In this document: positions 15,766 through 23,761 of the stretch, in pieces
How the letters are laid out: each line of letters begins with the position of its first letter
Numbering within the stretch: the first letter of the stretch is position 1
NCBI GenBank assembly: GCA_902542855.1
Contig: CACBWE010000007.1
Span: forward strand, 1 to 41,917
Length of the DNA: 41,917 nt
Reading direction: 5' to 3'
From: an uncultured Pelagibacteraceae bacterium
GTDB lineage: Bacteria; Pseudomonadota; Alphaproteobacteria; Pelagibacterales; Pelagibacteraceae
The notes under the pieces: generated by a model
Database searches by the model: none
The model's input: only the letters and a program-made list of their open reading frames with translations
Told to the model about the DNA's origin: nothing
Program-made: the position numbers and the translations under genes

Positions 15766-15930
15766 AAATAGCCTACTGGCTATGGAAACAGTTTCTGTGA
15801 GTACTTCTAAAAGTCTTTCTGTATGTGATATTTATATTCATAAGCAGTCTTTTAGACAAAAAAAATTAATATTCAAGGTCTAAATAGAAAAAGGACGTTT
15901 ATCTATTTGATAGATAAAACGCCCTTTTAA
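15766..15930 (+). ncRNA. Candidate small RNA in the tRNA-His/cspA spacer
   Basis: This roughly 230-base spacer has no convincing gene, but it is structured. A TATAAT box lies at 15754-15759. Starting about seven bases later are a perfect stem-loop ATAGCC-tact-GGCTAT (15768-15783), a GAAACAGTTTC palindrome, a longer-range stem between TCTAAAAG near 15808 and CTTTTAGA near 15850, and the strong terminal hairpin at 15888-15928 followed by TTTT. That layout fits a plus-strand transcript of about 165 bases. I see no good -35 box and no match to the 6S, SRP or tmRNA cores. It could equally be only the cspA terminator plus a tRNA leader. Confidence 0.35.
15888..15928 (-). terminator. Hairpin terminator downstream of cspA (works in either direction)
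   Basis: An imperfect inverted repeat of about 17 base pairs, AAAAAGGACGTTTATCTA and TAGATAAAACGCCCTTTT, encloses a five-base loop. On the minus strand it lies 15 bases after the cspA stop and ends in a T run (CCTTTTT). On the plus strand it ends in CCCTTTT, so it could also stop transcription coming from the spacer. It is the clearest intrinsic terminator in the window. Confidence 0.75.
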
Positions 15931-15942
15931 ATAATTTCCAAA

Positions 15943-16155
15943 TTAGTCTATTTTTTTTAAATTAACTGCAGAAGGACCTTTGGGACCATCTTCTAATGTG
16001 AATTCAAGTTTATCACCTTCATTGAGATATCTCATACCAGCAGCTTTTACCGCTGAAGCGTGAACAAAGGCATCTTTTTCTTTATCATCTCTTTCAATGA
16101 AGCCATATCCCTTTTTACCATTATACCATTTAATTTTTCCTTGTAGTGTACTCAT
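15943..16155 (-). CDS. cspA: Cold-shock protein (CspA family)
   Basis: A 70-residue single-stranded nucleic-acid-binding OB-fold protein. The RNP1 motif is KKGYGFIER and RNP2 is DAFVHASAV; the N-terminus GKIKWYNGKKGYGF and the C-terminus GPKGPSAVNLKKID are standard for the family. It probably acts as an RNA chaperone. It seems to be a separate unit: a candidate promoter lies between it and tRNA-Phe, and a hairpin terminator follows. Which paralogue (CspA, C, E and so on) cannot be told from sequence alone. Confidence 0.95.
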   Translation of the reverse strand: MSTLQGKIKWYNGKKGYGFIERDDKEKDAFVHASAVKAAGMRYLNEGDKLEFTLEDGPKGPSAVNLKKID

Positions 16156-16192
16156 CTTATTTCTTAGTCCTTTTGTTATTTATTATCTCTTA

Positions 16193-16220
16193 AAAGTAAT
16201 TTCTTTTACGATTATTTCAA
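16193..16220 (-). promoter_or_regulatory. Candidate promoter for cspA
   Basis: On the minus strand a TTGAAA box (16215-16220) is followed after 16 bases by TACTTT (16193-16198), giving a leader of about 30 bases before the cspA ATG at 16155. The -35 is close to consensus and the -10 is weak. It lies just downstream of the mature 3' end of tRNA-Phe, so read-through from infA/tRNA-Phe is also possible. Confidence 0.4.
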
Positions 16221-16235
16221 GATCAAACTTTTTGG

Positions 16236-16310
16236 TGGTGGCTGAGGAAGGATTCGCACCTCCGACACAAGCCTTTTCAGGGCTCTGCTCTACTCCTGAG
16301 CTACTCAGCC
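16236..16310 (-). tRNA. tRNA-Phe (GAA)
   Basis: On the minus strand the acceptor GGCTGAG pairs with CTCAGCC, followed by A73 and an encoded CCA. The D-arm is GCTC with loop AGGAGTAGA, the anticodon arm is GAGCC-CTGAAAA-GGCTT with anticodon GAA, and the T-arm is GGAGG-TGCGAAT-CCTTC. The T-loop has G where the usual T55 (pseudouridine) stands. It lies 4 bases after the infA stop on the same strand, so it is probably co-transcribed with infA and released by processing. Confidence 0.93.
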
Positions 16311-16314
16311 TTAT

Positions 16315-16530
16315 TTATCCCCTAAAGATAATTCTTCCTTTAGTAAGATCGTAAGGTGTCATTTCAACTGTCACATTATCACCTTGGAGAACTCTAATTC
16401 TGTTTTTTCTTAACTTACCAGCTGTATGGGCAGTAACGGTATGTCCATTTTCTAATTTTACTCTAAACATTGCGTTGGGAAGCAGGTCTATCACTGTACC
16501 TTTAAATTCCAGTAAGTCTTGTTTTGACAA
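16315..16530 (-). CDS. infA: Translation initiation factor IF-1
   Basis: IF-1 is a 71-residue OB-fold factor that binds the ribosomal A site during initiation. The family blocks are complete: [44 protein letters not shown] and [16 protein letters not shown]. It starts 2 bases after hisD ends, on the same strand, and is followed 4 bases later by tRNA-Phe, so it sits late in a long operon coming from dcd and murA. Confidence 0.97.
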   Translation of the reverse strand: MSKQDLLEFKGTVIDLLPNAMFRVKLENGHTVTAHTAGKLRKNRIRVLQGDNVTVEMTPYDLTKGRIIFRG

Positions 16531-16532
16531 AT

Positions 16533-17816
16533 TTATTTTCTCCTTATTCGTTTTACTACAGATTGAGCGTGTCCAACCAACCCTTCGTAATTTGCAAGTG
16601 TTATAACTGATGGTCCAAGACTTTCAATACCCTTTTTTGATAAGTTTATATATGAAATCCTTTTATAAAATTCATTTACACTTATACCGCTTGAGTATTT
16701 TGCAGAACCATTAGTTGGCAACACATGGTTTGATCCAACATTATAGTCAGTCATTGCCATAACTGCATATTTTCCTAAACATATCGATCCTGAATTTTTT
16801 ATTTTTGGAACTAACGATTTATAATTTTTAATATTTAATTCTAAATGTTCTGGTGCAATTTTATTTACAACACTTGTTATTTTATCGTCTGAAGAAATAT
16901 ACATAAGAATTCCATTATTAATTAAACTTCTTCTTGCAACAGAAGCTCTTGGAATTTCTTTTAATTGTTTAGTAATTTCAATTTTTACTTTATCTAGCAA
17001 ATTTTTATCTTTTGAAATCAAAATACATTGTGCAAGAATATCATGTTCTGCTTGTCCAATTAAATCACTTGCAACCCACTCAGGATTTGAGAATTTGTCA
17101 CAAACGACCGTAACTTCTGAAGGACCTGCAGTCATACCTTCAATACCAACAACACCAAAAACTTCTTTTTTTGCTGCCGCAACATATGTATTTCCTGGAC
17201 CAACTATTTTATGAACTTTTTTAATTTTTTTAGTCCCATAAGATACTGCTGCAATAGCAGAAGGGCCCCCAATAGAATAAATTTCTTTTATTCTGCATTT
17301 TTTTGCAGCGTATAATACGGCTGGATTTTGTTTTCCTTTATAGCCTGGATTAATCATAACTATTCTCTTAACACCTGCTACAATTGCTGGAATAGCATTC
17401 ATCAACACACTTGATGGATATGAAGCAGTAGAACCAGGAACATAAATTGCAACAGACTCTAAAGGCACATATTTATATTCAATTTTGTTTTTTAATTTAT
17501 CTGTATAAGAAATATTTTTAAATTTTTGAAGTGAATGAAATTTATAAATTCTATTATAAGCCGTATCGATTGCCTTCTTTACTTTTTTATCAAGTGAATT
17601 TATAGATTTTTTTATTTGTTTTGAGCTTGGAATAATTATGTTGTTTTGATTAAATCTTTTCTCGTATTTTAATAATGCTTTATCTCCATTTTTTTTAACA
17701 TCTTTAATTATATTTGTTACAGAAACAGAGTTTGATTCAATTTTTTTCTTTCTCTGTAAAAGCAAATTCTCTAATAATTTATCAAAATTTTTACTTTTAC
17801 TATTTAGTATCTTCAT
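16533..17816 (-). CDS. hisD: Histidinol dehydrogenase
   Basis: HisD oxidises histidinol to histidine in two NAD-dependent steps using a zinc ion. The 427-residue length is typical. Visible are the NAD-domain block [19 protein letters not shown], the zinc-binding Gln and His in [12 protein letters not shown], the catalytic Glu-His in [10 protein letters not shown], the zinc Asp in [14 protein letters not shown] (usually G-D-Y), and the C-terminal zinc His in [10 protein letters not shown]. It is followed by infA and preceded by DUF2948 and murA, the order usual in Alphaproteobacteria. It is separated from hisG/hisZ by cspA and two tRNAs. Confidence 0.96.
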   Translation of the reverse strand: MKILNSKSKNFDKLLENLLLQRKKKIESNSVSVTNIIKDVKKNGDKALLKYEKRFNQNNIIIPSSKQIKKSINSLDKKVKKAIDTAYNRIYKFHSLQKFKNISYTDKLKNKIEYKYVPLESVAIYVPGSTASYPSSVLMNAIPAIVAGVKRIVMINPGYKGKQNPAVLYAAKKCRIKEIYSIGGPSAIAAVSYGTKKIKKVHKIVGPGNTYVAAAKKEVFGVVGIEGMTAGPSEVTVVCDKFSNPEWVASDLIGQAEHDILAQCILISKDKNLLDKVKIEITKQLKEIPRASVARRSLINNGILMYISSDDKITSVVNKIAPEHLELNIKNYKSLVPKIKNSGSICLGKYAVMAMTDYNVGSNHVLPTNGSAKYSSGISVNEFYKRISYINLSKKGIESLGPSVITLANYEGLVGHAQSVVKRIRRK

Positions 17817-17818
17817 AA

Positions 17819-18211
17819 CTATTTAATTTCACTTTGATCCTCTAATCTTGCTTCAATAGTTTCTGTAGTTAAAGCAATATAAGCATTGTTATTAAAAATA
17901 AGATTTATTTCATAAACATCATTATTTTTCAAATAATCTATAGCTATTAGTTCTAAAACTAATTCTTGATTTGATTGATCAATGTTCTTTGATCTTACTT
18001 TGTCAATAAAATCAAACCTACAAATGCTATTGATTTTTTTATTTTCCTGATCACTTTCAACCTTGATTCTTTCAATTGATAATAAAAAAACCTTATTAGA
18101 TGCGAGATATTTTATATCGGCAATTTTAACCTTGGCCCCTGAACTACAAGCTGAAATCATTTGTAACCCTTCTTGGTCACTTGCTATTATTTTTGCTAAA
18201 TATTTATTCAC
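17819..18211 (-). CDS. DUF2948 family protein
   Basis: A 130-residue protein with an N-terminal block KIIASDQEGLQMISACSSGAKVKIADIKYL that matches the DUF2948 pattern (A-x-D-x-E-x-L-x-x-I-S-A). An ERI-x-VE strand and a C-terminal LELIAIDYL...YEINLIFNNNAYIAL segment follow. The family is found mainly in Alphaproteobacteria, typically between murA and hisD as here. No catalytic residues or membrane segments are seen, and the function is not known. It overlaps murA by one base and precedes hisD by 2 bases. Confidence 0.82.
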   Translation of the reverse strand: MNKYLAKIIASDQEGLQMISACSSGAKVKIADIKYLASNKVFLLSIERIKVESDQENKKINSICRFDFIDKVRSKNIDQSNQELVLELIAIDYLKNNDVYEINLIFNNNAYIALTTETIEARLEDQSEIK

Positions 18212-19470
18212 TACTTTAATCTTTTAATCTTAACGCCAATCTTTTTTAATTTATATTCTATTTTTTCATAACCTCTATCTAAGTGATAAATTCTATTAAT
18301 ATATGATTTACCATTAGAAACTATAGCTGCTAGAACCAAAGCAACAGAAGCTCTTAAATCACTAGACATTAATTCAGCACCAATGAATTTTGTATTTCCT
18401 TCTATCGTAGCGGTATTATTTTTAATATTTATTTTTGCTCCTAGTCTTTGCAATTCTGCAACATGCATAAATCTATTTTCAAAAATACTTTCGGTAATTG
18501 AGCTTTTGCCATCTGCTTTACACATTAAAACCATCAATTGTGCCTGAAGGTCTGTAGGAATACCTGGAAACTCTTTAGTTTTGATACTTTTAATTGATTT
18601 TATTTTTTCTGGTCCTTTAATTAATATTTTATTTTCATTAGTTTTTATTTTAGCACCAACTTTTTTTAGTAATTTAATTTCTGTACCAATAATTTCAGGA
18701 TTTAAATTATTTATTTGTAAATTACCTCTCGTAAGTGTTGCAGCTACACAAAATGTGCCTGCTTCTATTCTATCAGCCATTACAGAATATTCAGTTTCAT
18801 TTAAACTATTTACACCTATGATTTTACAAACTCTTCCTGTCCATTTTATTTTTGCTCCAGCTTTATTTAAAAAATTTGTAAGATCTTTAATCTCAGGTTC
18901 TATTGCACAATTATTTAAAACCGTTTTTCCTTTTGCTAAACATGCTGCTATTATAGAATTTTCAGTTGCCCCAACACTTATCTTTGGAAAATTTATAATT
19001 GTTCCGCTAAGTTTTCCTTTTGATTTTGCTAAAATATATCCATCTTTTAGTTCATATTTCATACCAAGTTTTTTTAATGCTTTTAGATGATAATTAACTG
19101 GTCTAGCGCCTATTAAACATCCTCCAGGTAAAGAAGTTTTTGATTTATGATATTTTGAAATAAGTGGACCTAAAACTAAAATAGAACCACGCATTGTTTT
19201 GACTAAAGAATAACTGGCAAAAGTTTTCATATTTTTTTTATTTATAATTTTTGCTTTTGTTTTGTCTCTTGATAAAATTATTTTTGAACCAAGAGACTTT
19301 AATAAATTTAACATTGTATTAATGTCTCGAACTCTCGGTAAATTTTTAATAACTACAGGTTTATCAAATAATAAAGTTGCAGCTAATATCGGTAAAGATG
19401 CATTCTTCGAACCAGAAATTGAAACACTTCCCTTGATTTTACAAGGGCCATTAATCAGAAATTTATCCAT
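18211..19470 (-). CDS. murA: UDP-N-acetylglucosamine 1-carboxyvinyltransferase
   Basis: MurA makes the first committed step of peptidoglycan synthesis, adding enolpyruvate from PEP to UDP-GlcNAc. The 419-residue protein shows both halves of the EPT fold. SGSKNASLPILAATLL (Lys22-Asn23) lies at the start, the active-site cysteine in SLPGGCLIGARPVNYHL is Cys118 (the fosfomycin target position), and VMADRIEAGTFCVAA, FPGIPTDLQAQLMVLM and ESIFENRFMHVAELQRLGA follow, with LMSSDLRASVALVLAA near the end. It lies 3 bases after dcd in a tight operon. Confidence 0.97.
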   Translation of the reverse strand: MDKFLINGPCKIKGSVSISGSKNASLPILAATLLFDKPVVIKNLPRVRDINTMLNLLKSLGSKIILSRDKTKAKIINKKNMKTFASYSLVKTMRGSILVLGPLISKYHKSKTSLPGGCLIGARPVNYHLKALKKLGMKYELKDGYILAKSKGKLSGTIINFPKISVGATENSIIAACLAKGKTVLNNCAIEPEIKDLTNFLNKAGAKIKWTGRVCKIIGVNSLNETEYSVMADRIEAGTFCVAATLTRGNLQINNLNPEIIGTEIKLLKKVGAKIKTNENKILIKGPEKIKSIKSIKTKEFPGIPTDLQAQLMVLMCKADGKSSITESIFENRFMHVAELQRLGAKINIKNNTATIEGNTKFIGAELMSSDLRASVALVLAAIVSNGKSYINRIYHLDRGYEKIEYKLKKIGVKIKRLK

Positions 19471-19473
19471 AAA

Positions 19474-20034
19474 TTACTTTTTAATCTTAGCAACTTGAAT
19501 TGTAGTTTGACCCTGATATTTACCACTTTTTGATTTATAAGTTGTTTCTGGCTCAGTATCTGATTTGAAAAATAAAAATTGAGCTATTCCTTCATTAGAA
19601 TAAATTTTTGCAGGATTGGGTGTTGTATTACTTAGCTCAATTACAATATTACCCTCAAATTCATTTTCAATTGGGGTAACATTACAAATAATTCCAGTCC
19701 TCGCATAAGTACTTTTTCCAACACAAATACATAAAACATCTTTTGGTATTCTAAAATATTCTACTGTTTTAGCTAAAACGAATGAATTTGGTGGGATAAT
19801 ACAGTATGGTCCTGTTCGTTCTATAAAATTATCATCAGAAAAATTCTTTGGATCAACTAAAGAACTATTAACATTAGTAAAAATTCTATATTCGTCAGAG
19901 ATTCTTACATCATATCCCATACTACTTAATCCATAAGAAATTTTTCCTTCAGAAACTTGATGATCTAAAAATGGCTCTATCATATTGTACTCTTTGCACA
20001 TTTTTTTAATCCAAGAGTCAGGTTGAATTGACAT
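19474..20034 (-). CDS. dcd: dCTP deaminase
   Basis: Dcd deaminates dCTP to dUTP, the source of dUMP for thymidylate synthesis. Its 186 residues fit the family. Signatures are [17 protein letters not shown] at the N-terminus, [51 protein letters not shown] with the catalytic Glu, [14 protein letters not shown], and the C-terminal [16 protein letters not shown]. The start ATG at 20034 overlaps the stop of the tiny upstream gene (TAATG), indicating coupled translation. Confidence 0.95.
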   Translation of the reverse strand: MSIQPDSWIKKMCKEYNMIEPFLDHQVSEGKISYGLSSMGYDVRISDEYRIFTNVNSSLVDPKNFSDDNFIERTGPYCIIPPNSFVLAKTVEYFRIPKDVLCICVGKSTYARTGIICNVTPIENEFEGNIVIELSNTTPNPAKIYSNEGIAQFLFFKSDTEPETTYKSKSGKYQGQTTIQVAKIKK

Positions 20035-20135
20035 TATTTATTTTTCTTTTTATTTTTTTTTTGAAAAATTTTTCTTTTCTTCAAATTTTTTCTAAGCGCC
20101 AAGCTTAAACGCTCATTTTTGTCTTTTGAACTCAT
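20034..20135 (-). CDS. 33-residue basic conserved-type protein
   Basis: A very small gene encoding 33 residues: [20 protein letters not shown], then a lysine-rich tail. Its ATG overlaps the upstream stop (ATGA) and its TAA overlaps the dcd start (TAATG), so three genes are locked in one translational chain, which strongly supports it as real. The [15 protein letters not shown] stretch looks like an amphipathic basic helix. It recalls short alphaproteobacterial proteins with an R-L-x-x-A-L-R-x-N-L-x-x-R-K core; that resemblance is from memory and not tested. It may bind RNA or a ribosomal surface, but no function can be assigned. Confidence 0.6.
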   Translation of the reverse strand: MSSKDKNERLSLALRKNLKKRKIFQKKNKKKNK

Positions 20136-20332
20136 TCTTTGTTTGGGTTAGTCAGGAAATCTAAAGAAATTGGTTTGTTAGGATCTAATGCAGATGTTTT
20201 TTCCTCTTCTTTTTTTGGGCCTTCTTTAGCTAAACGTTTAGCTTTTTTTTCAGCAAGCTTTCTCTCTCTTTTAGCTTGCTTTTCCATAAGCTTATTACCT
20301 TTGGTTGATTTGTAATCGTAATGAATTCCCAT
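20132..20332 (-). CDS. 66-residue charged protein of unknown function
   Basis: A small, highly charged protein. Residues 16-45 form a Lys/Arg/Glu-rich helix (MEKQAKRERKLAEKKAKR and onward) likely to be coiled or disordered, ending in the more neutral [13 protein letters not shown]. The start at 20332 is preceded by AGGAAA about 6 bases away, a good ribosome-binding site, which argues for a real gene. It heads the operon leading to the 33-residue gene, dcd and murA. A weak promoter (TTGCCT, 15 bases, TATGAT) can be read at 20357-20383. I do not recognise a family. Confidence 0.6.
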   Translation of the reverse strand: MGIHYDYKSTKGNKLMEKQAKRERKLAEKKAKRLAKEGPKKEEEKTSALDPNKPISLDFLTNPNKE

Positions 20333-20387
20333 AACATTTTCCTAAAATAGATATAAATCATATTCATCAAAAAATTAAGGCAATAAT

Positions 20388-20417
20388 TTGAAAAAAATGC
20401 TTTATTATCAATAAAAT
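20388..20417 (+). promoter_or_regulatory. Promoter for tRNA-Thr
   Basis: A TTGAAA box at 20388-20393 and a TAAAAT box at 20412-20417 are separated by 18 bases, placing the transcript start about ten bases before the tRNA. It lies in the divergent spacer shared with the dcd operon. Confidence 0.55.
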
Positions 20418-20432
20418 ACAATTAGTGTCTAA

Positions 20433-20506
20433 GCTCCTGTAGTTAAATGGTATAACAAGTCATTGGTAATGACTAGTTCCCTGGTCAGTACAGGGTGGGA
20501 GCACCA
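20433..20506 (+). tRNA. tRNA-Thr (GGT) with atypical T-loop
   Basis: Acceptor GCTCCTG pairs with TGGGAGC (two wobble pairs at the inner end), followed by A73 and an encoded CCA. The D-arm is GTTA-AATGGTA-TAAC, and the anticodon arm is AGTCA-TTGGTAA-TGACT with anticodon GGT. The T-stem CCCTG/CAGGG is perfect but encloses GTCAGTA and not the normal TTC-R-A-N-N; positions 54 and 58, which normally form the T-A reverse-Hoogsteen pair, are both G. The gene has its own promoter and ends flush against the convergent membrane-protein gene. Confidence 0.85.
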
Positions 20507-21229
20507 CTAATTTCTATAAAAAAACTTTCTCAAAATTATCGTAATCAGAATCAAAATAAAGAAAGCGGTTATAGGAATATATATATCAGGTGAAAATATT
20601 ATATCAGTAATTCCTGGTACTTTGGCATTTTGGTCTATAATTTTTTCTAATCCACTCCCAATAGAAACTGCTAAAAAAATTTGAGGAATTATTCCAATCA
20701 ATGTAGCAAAGAAAAAGTTTATGACTTTGACATTGAATAAAGTTGGTAATAGACAGCTCAACTGCCAAGGTATACCACCTATAAAACGGTAAATTAATAA
20801 ATAAATAAATTCGGATTTTTTAAATTTTAACTCTAAGTTTTGAAACTTATTTAAAAACTTTTCTCTAATGAGCTGTTTTAAAAAATAATTTCCAAAAATA
20901 TACAAAAGAGTTGCACCAATACTTAAGCCTATAACAACAACAAGAGTCCCTATCCATTTTCCAAATATAAAACCACCCATTAAGGCAACTGGAGATCCAA
21001 ATCCTAAAAAAGGGAAAACCCAAAGAATAGTTAATGCTAAAAAAATAATAAAAATTAAAAACAAATTAGATTTTTTAAGTTCAAAAAAATAAGATTGGTT
21101 ATTTCTTAGAAAATCATATGATGTAATTTCTGAGAGACTAAATTTTGAAAAAAAGAAATATAAAAATAAGCAAACAATTAATAAATAAGCCAAACCTATA
21201 AATAATTTAATTTTTTTTGTATTTTCCAT
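20507..21229 (-). CDS. TVP38/TMEM64 (VTT/DedA-like) membrane protein
   Basis: A 240-residue integral membrane protein with about five or six hydrophobic segments: residues 8-28, 56-75, 80-115, 150-200 region and 215-235. The VTT-domain features are a central glycine-rich stretch LGFGSPVALMGGFIFGKWIGTLVV, followed by GATLLYIFGNYFLKQLI and YRFIGGIPWQLSCLLPTLFNV, matching the TVP38/TMEM64 pattern of G-x-x-F-G...R. Related VTT proteins act as lipid scramblases or transporters; the substrate here is unknown. It is divergent from rpmH and convergent with tRNA-Thr, so it probably forms a single-gene unit. Confidence 0.78.
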   Translation of the reverse strand: MENTKKIKLFIGLAYLLIVCLFLYFFFSKFSLSEITSYDFLRNNQSYFFELKKSNLFLIFIIFLALTILWVFPFLGFGSPVALMGGFIFGKWIGTLVVVIGLSIGATLLYIFGNYFLKQLIREKFLNKFQNLELKFKKSEFIYLLIYRFIGGIPWQLSCLLPTLFNVKVINFFFATLIGIIPQIFLAVSIGSGLEKIIDQNAKVPGITDIIFSPDIYIPITAFFILILITIILRKFFYRN

Positions 21230-21261
21230 GATTCTACTTATTTTAATGCTTAATCTTCTAT

Positions 21262-21289
21262 TTGCTATTTTAATTATTACTAATATAAA
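21262..21289 (+). promoter_or_regulatory. Candidate promoter for rpmH-rnpA-yidD-yidC
   Basis: TTGCTA at 21262-21267 and TATAAA at 21284-21289 are separated by 16 bases, placing a start near 21296 and a leader of about 30 bases before rpmH. The surrounding DNA is very AT-rich, so chance matches are likely, but the spacing and the position are right for this divergent gap. Confidence 0.5.
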
Positions 21290-21326
21290 GAGGCAAAAAT
21301 TATAAAAAACTATATCAAATCTATTT

Positions 21327-21467
21327 ATGAAAAGAACTTATCAACCCTCAAATAAAAAAAGAGCTCGAAAACATGGCTTCCGTTCAAAAATGAAGACTAA
21401 AGGTGGTAAAAAACTTTTGGCCAGAAGAAGGGCAAGAGGAAGAAAATCACTAACTGTTTCTGTATAA
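21327..21467 (+). CDS. rpmH: 50S ribosomal protein L34
   Basis: L34 is a tiny basic ribosomal protein. The 46 residues start [20 protein letters not shown] and end in the [14 protein letters not shown] tail, a textbook L34 sequence. It is followed 4 bases later by rnpA, the near-universal bacterial arrangement. No dnaA gene is next to it here, unlike the arrangement in many bacteria. Confidence 0.97.
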   Translation: MKRTYQPSNKKRARKHGFRSKMKTKGGKKLLARRRARGRKSLTVSV

Positions 21468-21471
21468 AATA

Positions 21472-21813
21472 ATGAAAAGCAAAATACTTGCTCTTTCAAA
21501 AAACGAAGAATTTAAAAATCTACTTAAACAAAAAAAAATTACTAACAAGTACGTAAGTATTTTTTTTGGAAAATTACTAAATAAAGATAAAAAAAGACTA
21601 AATATCAGTTTTGTGACTAAAAAAAAAATTGGTAATGCAGTTAAGAGAAATAAAGTTAAAAGAAGATTAAAAAACATAACAAATGAAGCTGTTAAAAAAA
21701 TAAAGATAAACTTTGAATATTCATTTCTTGTTATCGCTAAGTCTTCTATGCTAAATAATGAATACAAAATTATAAAAGAAACTCTTTTTCAGGATTTTAA
21801 AAAAATAAAATAA
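21472..21813 (+). CDS. rnpA: Ribonuclease P protein component
   Basis: RnpA is the protein subunit of RNase P, which trims tRNA 5' leaders. The 113-residue basic protein carries the family RNA-binding motif [19 protein letters not shown] and a [10 protein letters not shown] strand. The N-terminus [14 protein letters not shown] matches the usual K-x-x-x-F-x-x-v-f region. It sits between rpmH and yidD, overlapping yidD by one base. Confidence 0.94.
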   Translation: MKSKILALSKNEEFKNLLKQKKITNKYVSIFFGKLLNKDKKRLNISFVTKKKIGNAVKRNKVKRRLKNITNEAVKKIKINFEYSFLVIAKSSMLNNEYKIIKETLFQDFKKIK

Positions 21814-22064
21814 TGTATATATTTACTTTAATTTTAATTAAATTTATAAAAGCATATAAATATCTTATTAGTCCATTATTAGGTCATTCTTGTAGATATT
21901 TACCAACATGTTCTGAATACAGCATAGATGCTTTAAAAGAATACGGTTTTTTTAAAGGTTTATTTATGAGTATAAAAAGAATTTTATCCTGCCATCCAAT
22001 AAAATTTTTAGGGGGTGGAGAAGGGTTTGATCCAGTTAAAAAAGGAATAAAGGATAAAAAATAA
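21813..22064 (+). CDS. yidD: Membrane protein insertion efficiency factor YidD
   Basis: A short 83-residue YidD/DUF37 protein. The conserved core is present: [38 protein letters not shown], with the two cysteines, and further on [23 protein letters not shown]. An N-terminal amphipathic helix probably attaches it to the inner face of the membrane. It is thought to help YidC-dependent insertion. It overlaps rnpA and yidC by one base each. Confidence 0.95.
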   Translation: MYIFTLILIKFIKAYKYLISPLLGHSCRYLPTCSEYSIDALKEYGFFKGLFMSIKRILSCHPIKFLGGGEGFDPVKKGIKDKK

Positions 22065-23743
22065 TGGAAACTAGAAATATAATTGCTGCCATAAGTTTAT
22101 CAGCTGCAGTAATCATATTATATTCATTATTTTTTGCACCACCTCCTGTGACAAAAGAGAATTTAACTGAAAAAACTAAGACTGAACAGAATTCAGATGC
22201 ACCTAGTCTTGATCAAAAAGAAAATGTAACTGAAATTTCACGAGAAGAAGCGTTACAACAAAGTGAAAGAATTCAATTTGAGAACCAAAGTATTATTGGA
22301 TCTATTTCATTAAAGGGAGCCGCAATAGACGATCTAACTTTCAAAGAATATAATGTTAGTTTGGAAAGCGATGAAAAAGTAAAATTTCTTGCACCACGAA
22401 GCTCTAAAGAAGGCTATATAATTGAAAGTGGTTTTATAACTGCTGATAAAAATATCGATATTCCAAATGCTGATTCAATTTGGTCAGTTTCTGGAAATAA
22501 TAAATTAACTTATCAATCTCCTATAAAACTAAGTTGGACTAATGATCAAGGGATCACTTTTGAAAAAGAAATTGCATTAGATGATAAGTTTTTATTCACA
22601 ATAAAACAAAGAGTTATAAATTCTACTGATAAAAACTATGACTTCTATTCTTATGGACAAATTATAAGAAATCAAATCCCAGAAGGTTTAACCGATTTTT
22701 ATATTCTTCATGAAGGCCCTATCGCTACATTAGATGAAGAATTAATTGAGGAAGATTATGATGATATTCAAGAGAAAAAATTTTCAAGAACAGCTCAAAA
22801 AGGATGGTTAGGTATTGGAGATAAATATTACATATCAACACTTATTCCACCAAGAGAAAAAGAATTTAAAACTACGATGGATTACAAAAACAAGTACAGA
22901 ATAAACTTCGTTACAACAGAACCATTAGAGTTAACCGGAAATTCCTCTATAGAAGAAAACTTGCAAGTAATAGTAGCTGCAAAAAGAGTTGACGTAATTG
23001 ATGGGTACGCAGAATCTTTAAAAATTGATAAATTTGATCTTACCATTGATTGGGGTTTCTTATACTTTTTAACACGTCCTCTGTTCACTGCTTTAGAATA
23101 TTTCTTTAATATATTTGGTAATTATGGATTAGCAATTATTGCTGTTACTGTTTGTATTCGTATAGCATTTTTTCCACTTGCTAATTTTTCATTCAGAAGC
23201 ATGGCTAAGATGAAAGCATTACAGCCTGAGATGACAAGGCTTAAAGAAGTTCATAAAGATGACAAAATGAAATTACAACAAGCAATGATGGCTCTTTATA
23301 AAAAAGAAAAGGTTAATCCCATGAGCGGTTGTCTTCCTATTTTAATTCAAATTCCAGTATTTTTTGCTTTATATAAGGTTTTATTTGTAACAATAGAAAT
23401 GCGTCACATGCCTTTTTACGGTTGGATCCAAGATTTAAGTGCTAAGGATCCCACATCTATATTTAATTTATTTGGTCTACTACCATTTGATGTACCCTCT
23501 TTCTTGGTAATAGGAGCATGGCCCGTCGCCATGGGGGTCAGTATGTGGGTACAACAAAAGTTAAATCCAGCTCCAACAGATCCAATGCAAGCAAAAATAT
23601 TTATGTTCTTTCCTTTATTTTTAACAGTAATTCTTGCACCGTTCCCCAGTGGGCTAGTAATTTATTGGACAGTTAATAACATTTTAACAATGGCCCAGCA
23701 GGTTGTAATAATGAAACGTACAACGGTTAAAACTGTAACCTAA
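22064..23743 (+). CDS. yidC: Membrane protein insertase YidC
   Basis: YidC inserts and folds inner-membrane proteins, alone or with SecYEG. The 559-residue Gram-negative form starts with a signal-anchor helix (IIAAISLSAAVIILYSLFF, residues 6-24). A large periplasmic domain runs to about residue 340, with AQKGWLGIGDKYYISTLIPP typical of it. The conserved five-helix core follows: YGLAIIAVTVCIRIAFFPLAN, the cytoplasmic KMKALQPEMTRLKE and NPMSGCLPILIQIPVFFALY region, FLVIGAWPVAMGVSMWVQQ, and FPLFLTVILAPFPSGLVIYWTVNN. The start overlaps yidD (TAATG). argB follows after 18 bases; in many alphaproteobacteria engB lies between them. Confidence 0.97.
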   Translation: METRNIIAAISLSAAVIILYSLFFAPPPVTKENLTEKTKTEQNSDAPSLDQKENVTEISREEALQQSERIQFENQSIIGSISLKGAAIDDLTFKEYNVSLESDEKVKFLAPRSSKEGYIIESGFITADKNIDIPNADSIWSVSGNNKLTYQSPIKLSWTNDQGITFEKEIALDDKFLFTIKQRVINSTDKNYDFYSYGQIIRNQIPEGLTDFYILHEGPIATLDEELIEEDYDDIQEKKFSRTAQKGWLGIGDKYYISTLIPPREKEFKTTMDYKNKYRINFVTTEPLELTGNSSIEENLQVIVAAKRVDVIDGYAESLKIDKFDLTIDWGFLYFLTRPLFTALEYFFNIFGNYGLAIIAVTVCIRIAFFPLANFSFRSMAKMKALQPEMTRLKEVHKDDKMKLQQAMMALYKKEKVNPMSGCLPILIQIPVFFALYKVLFVTIEMRHMPFYGWIQDLSAKDPTSIFNLFGLLPFDVPSFLVIGAWPVAMGVSMWVQQKLNPAPTDPMQAKIFMFFPLFLTVILAPFPSGLVIYWTVNNILTMAQQVVIMKRTTVKTVT

Positions 23744-23761
23744 TAATTTAAAAAATAATAA

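Noticed and set aside
16097..16354. 85-residue plus-strand reading frame near cspA/tRNA-Phe
   Set aside because: It runs antisense across cspA, tRNA-Phe and infA, and its FAPPTQAFSG part is the tRNA translated in reverse.
18581..19090. 169-residue plus-strand frame within murA
   Set aside because: It is an antisense shadow of murA with hydrophobic low-complexity composition and no start signal; murA is unmistakable on the other strand.
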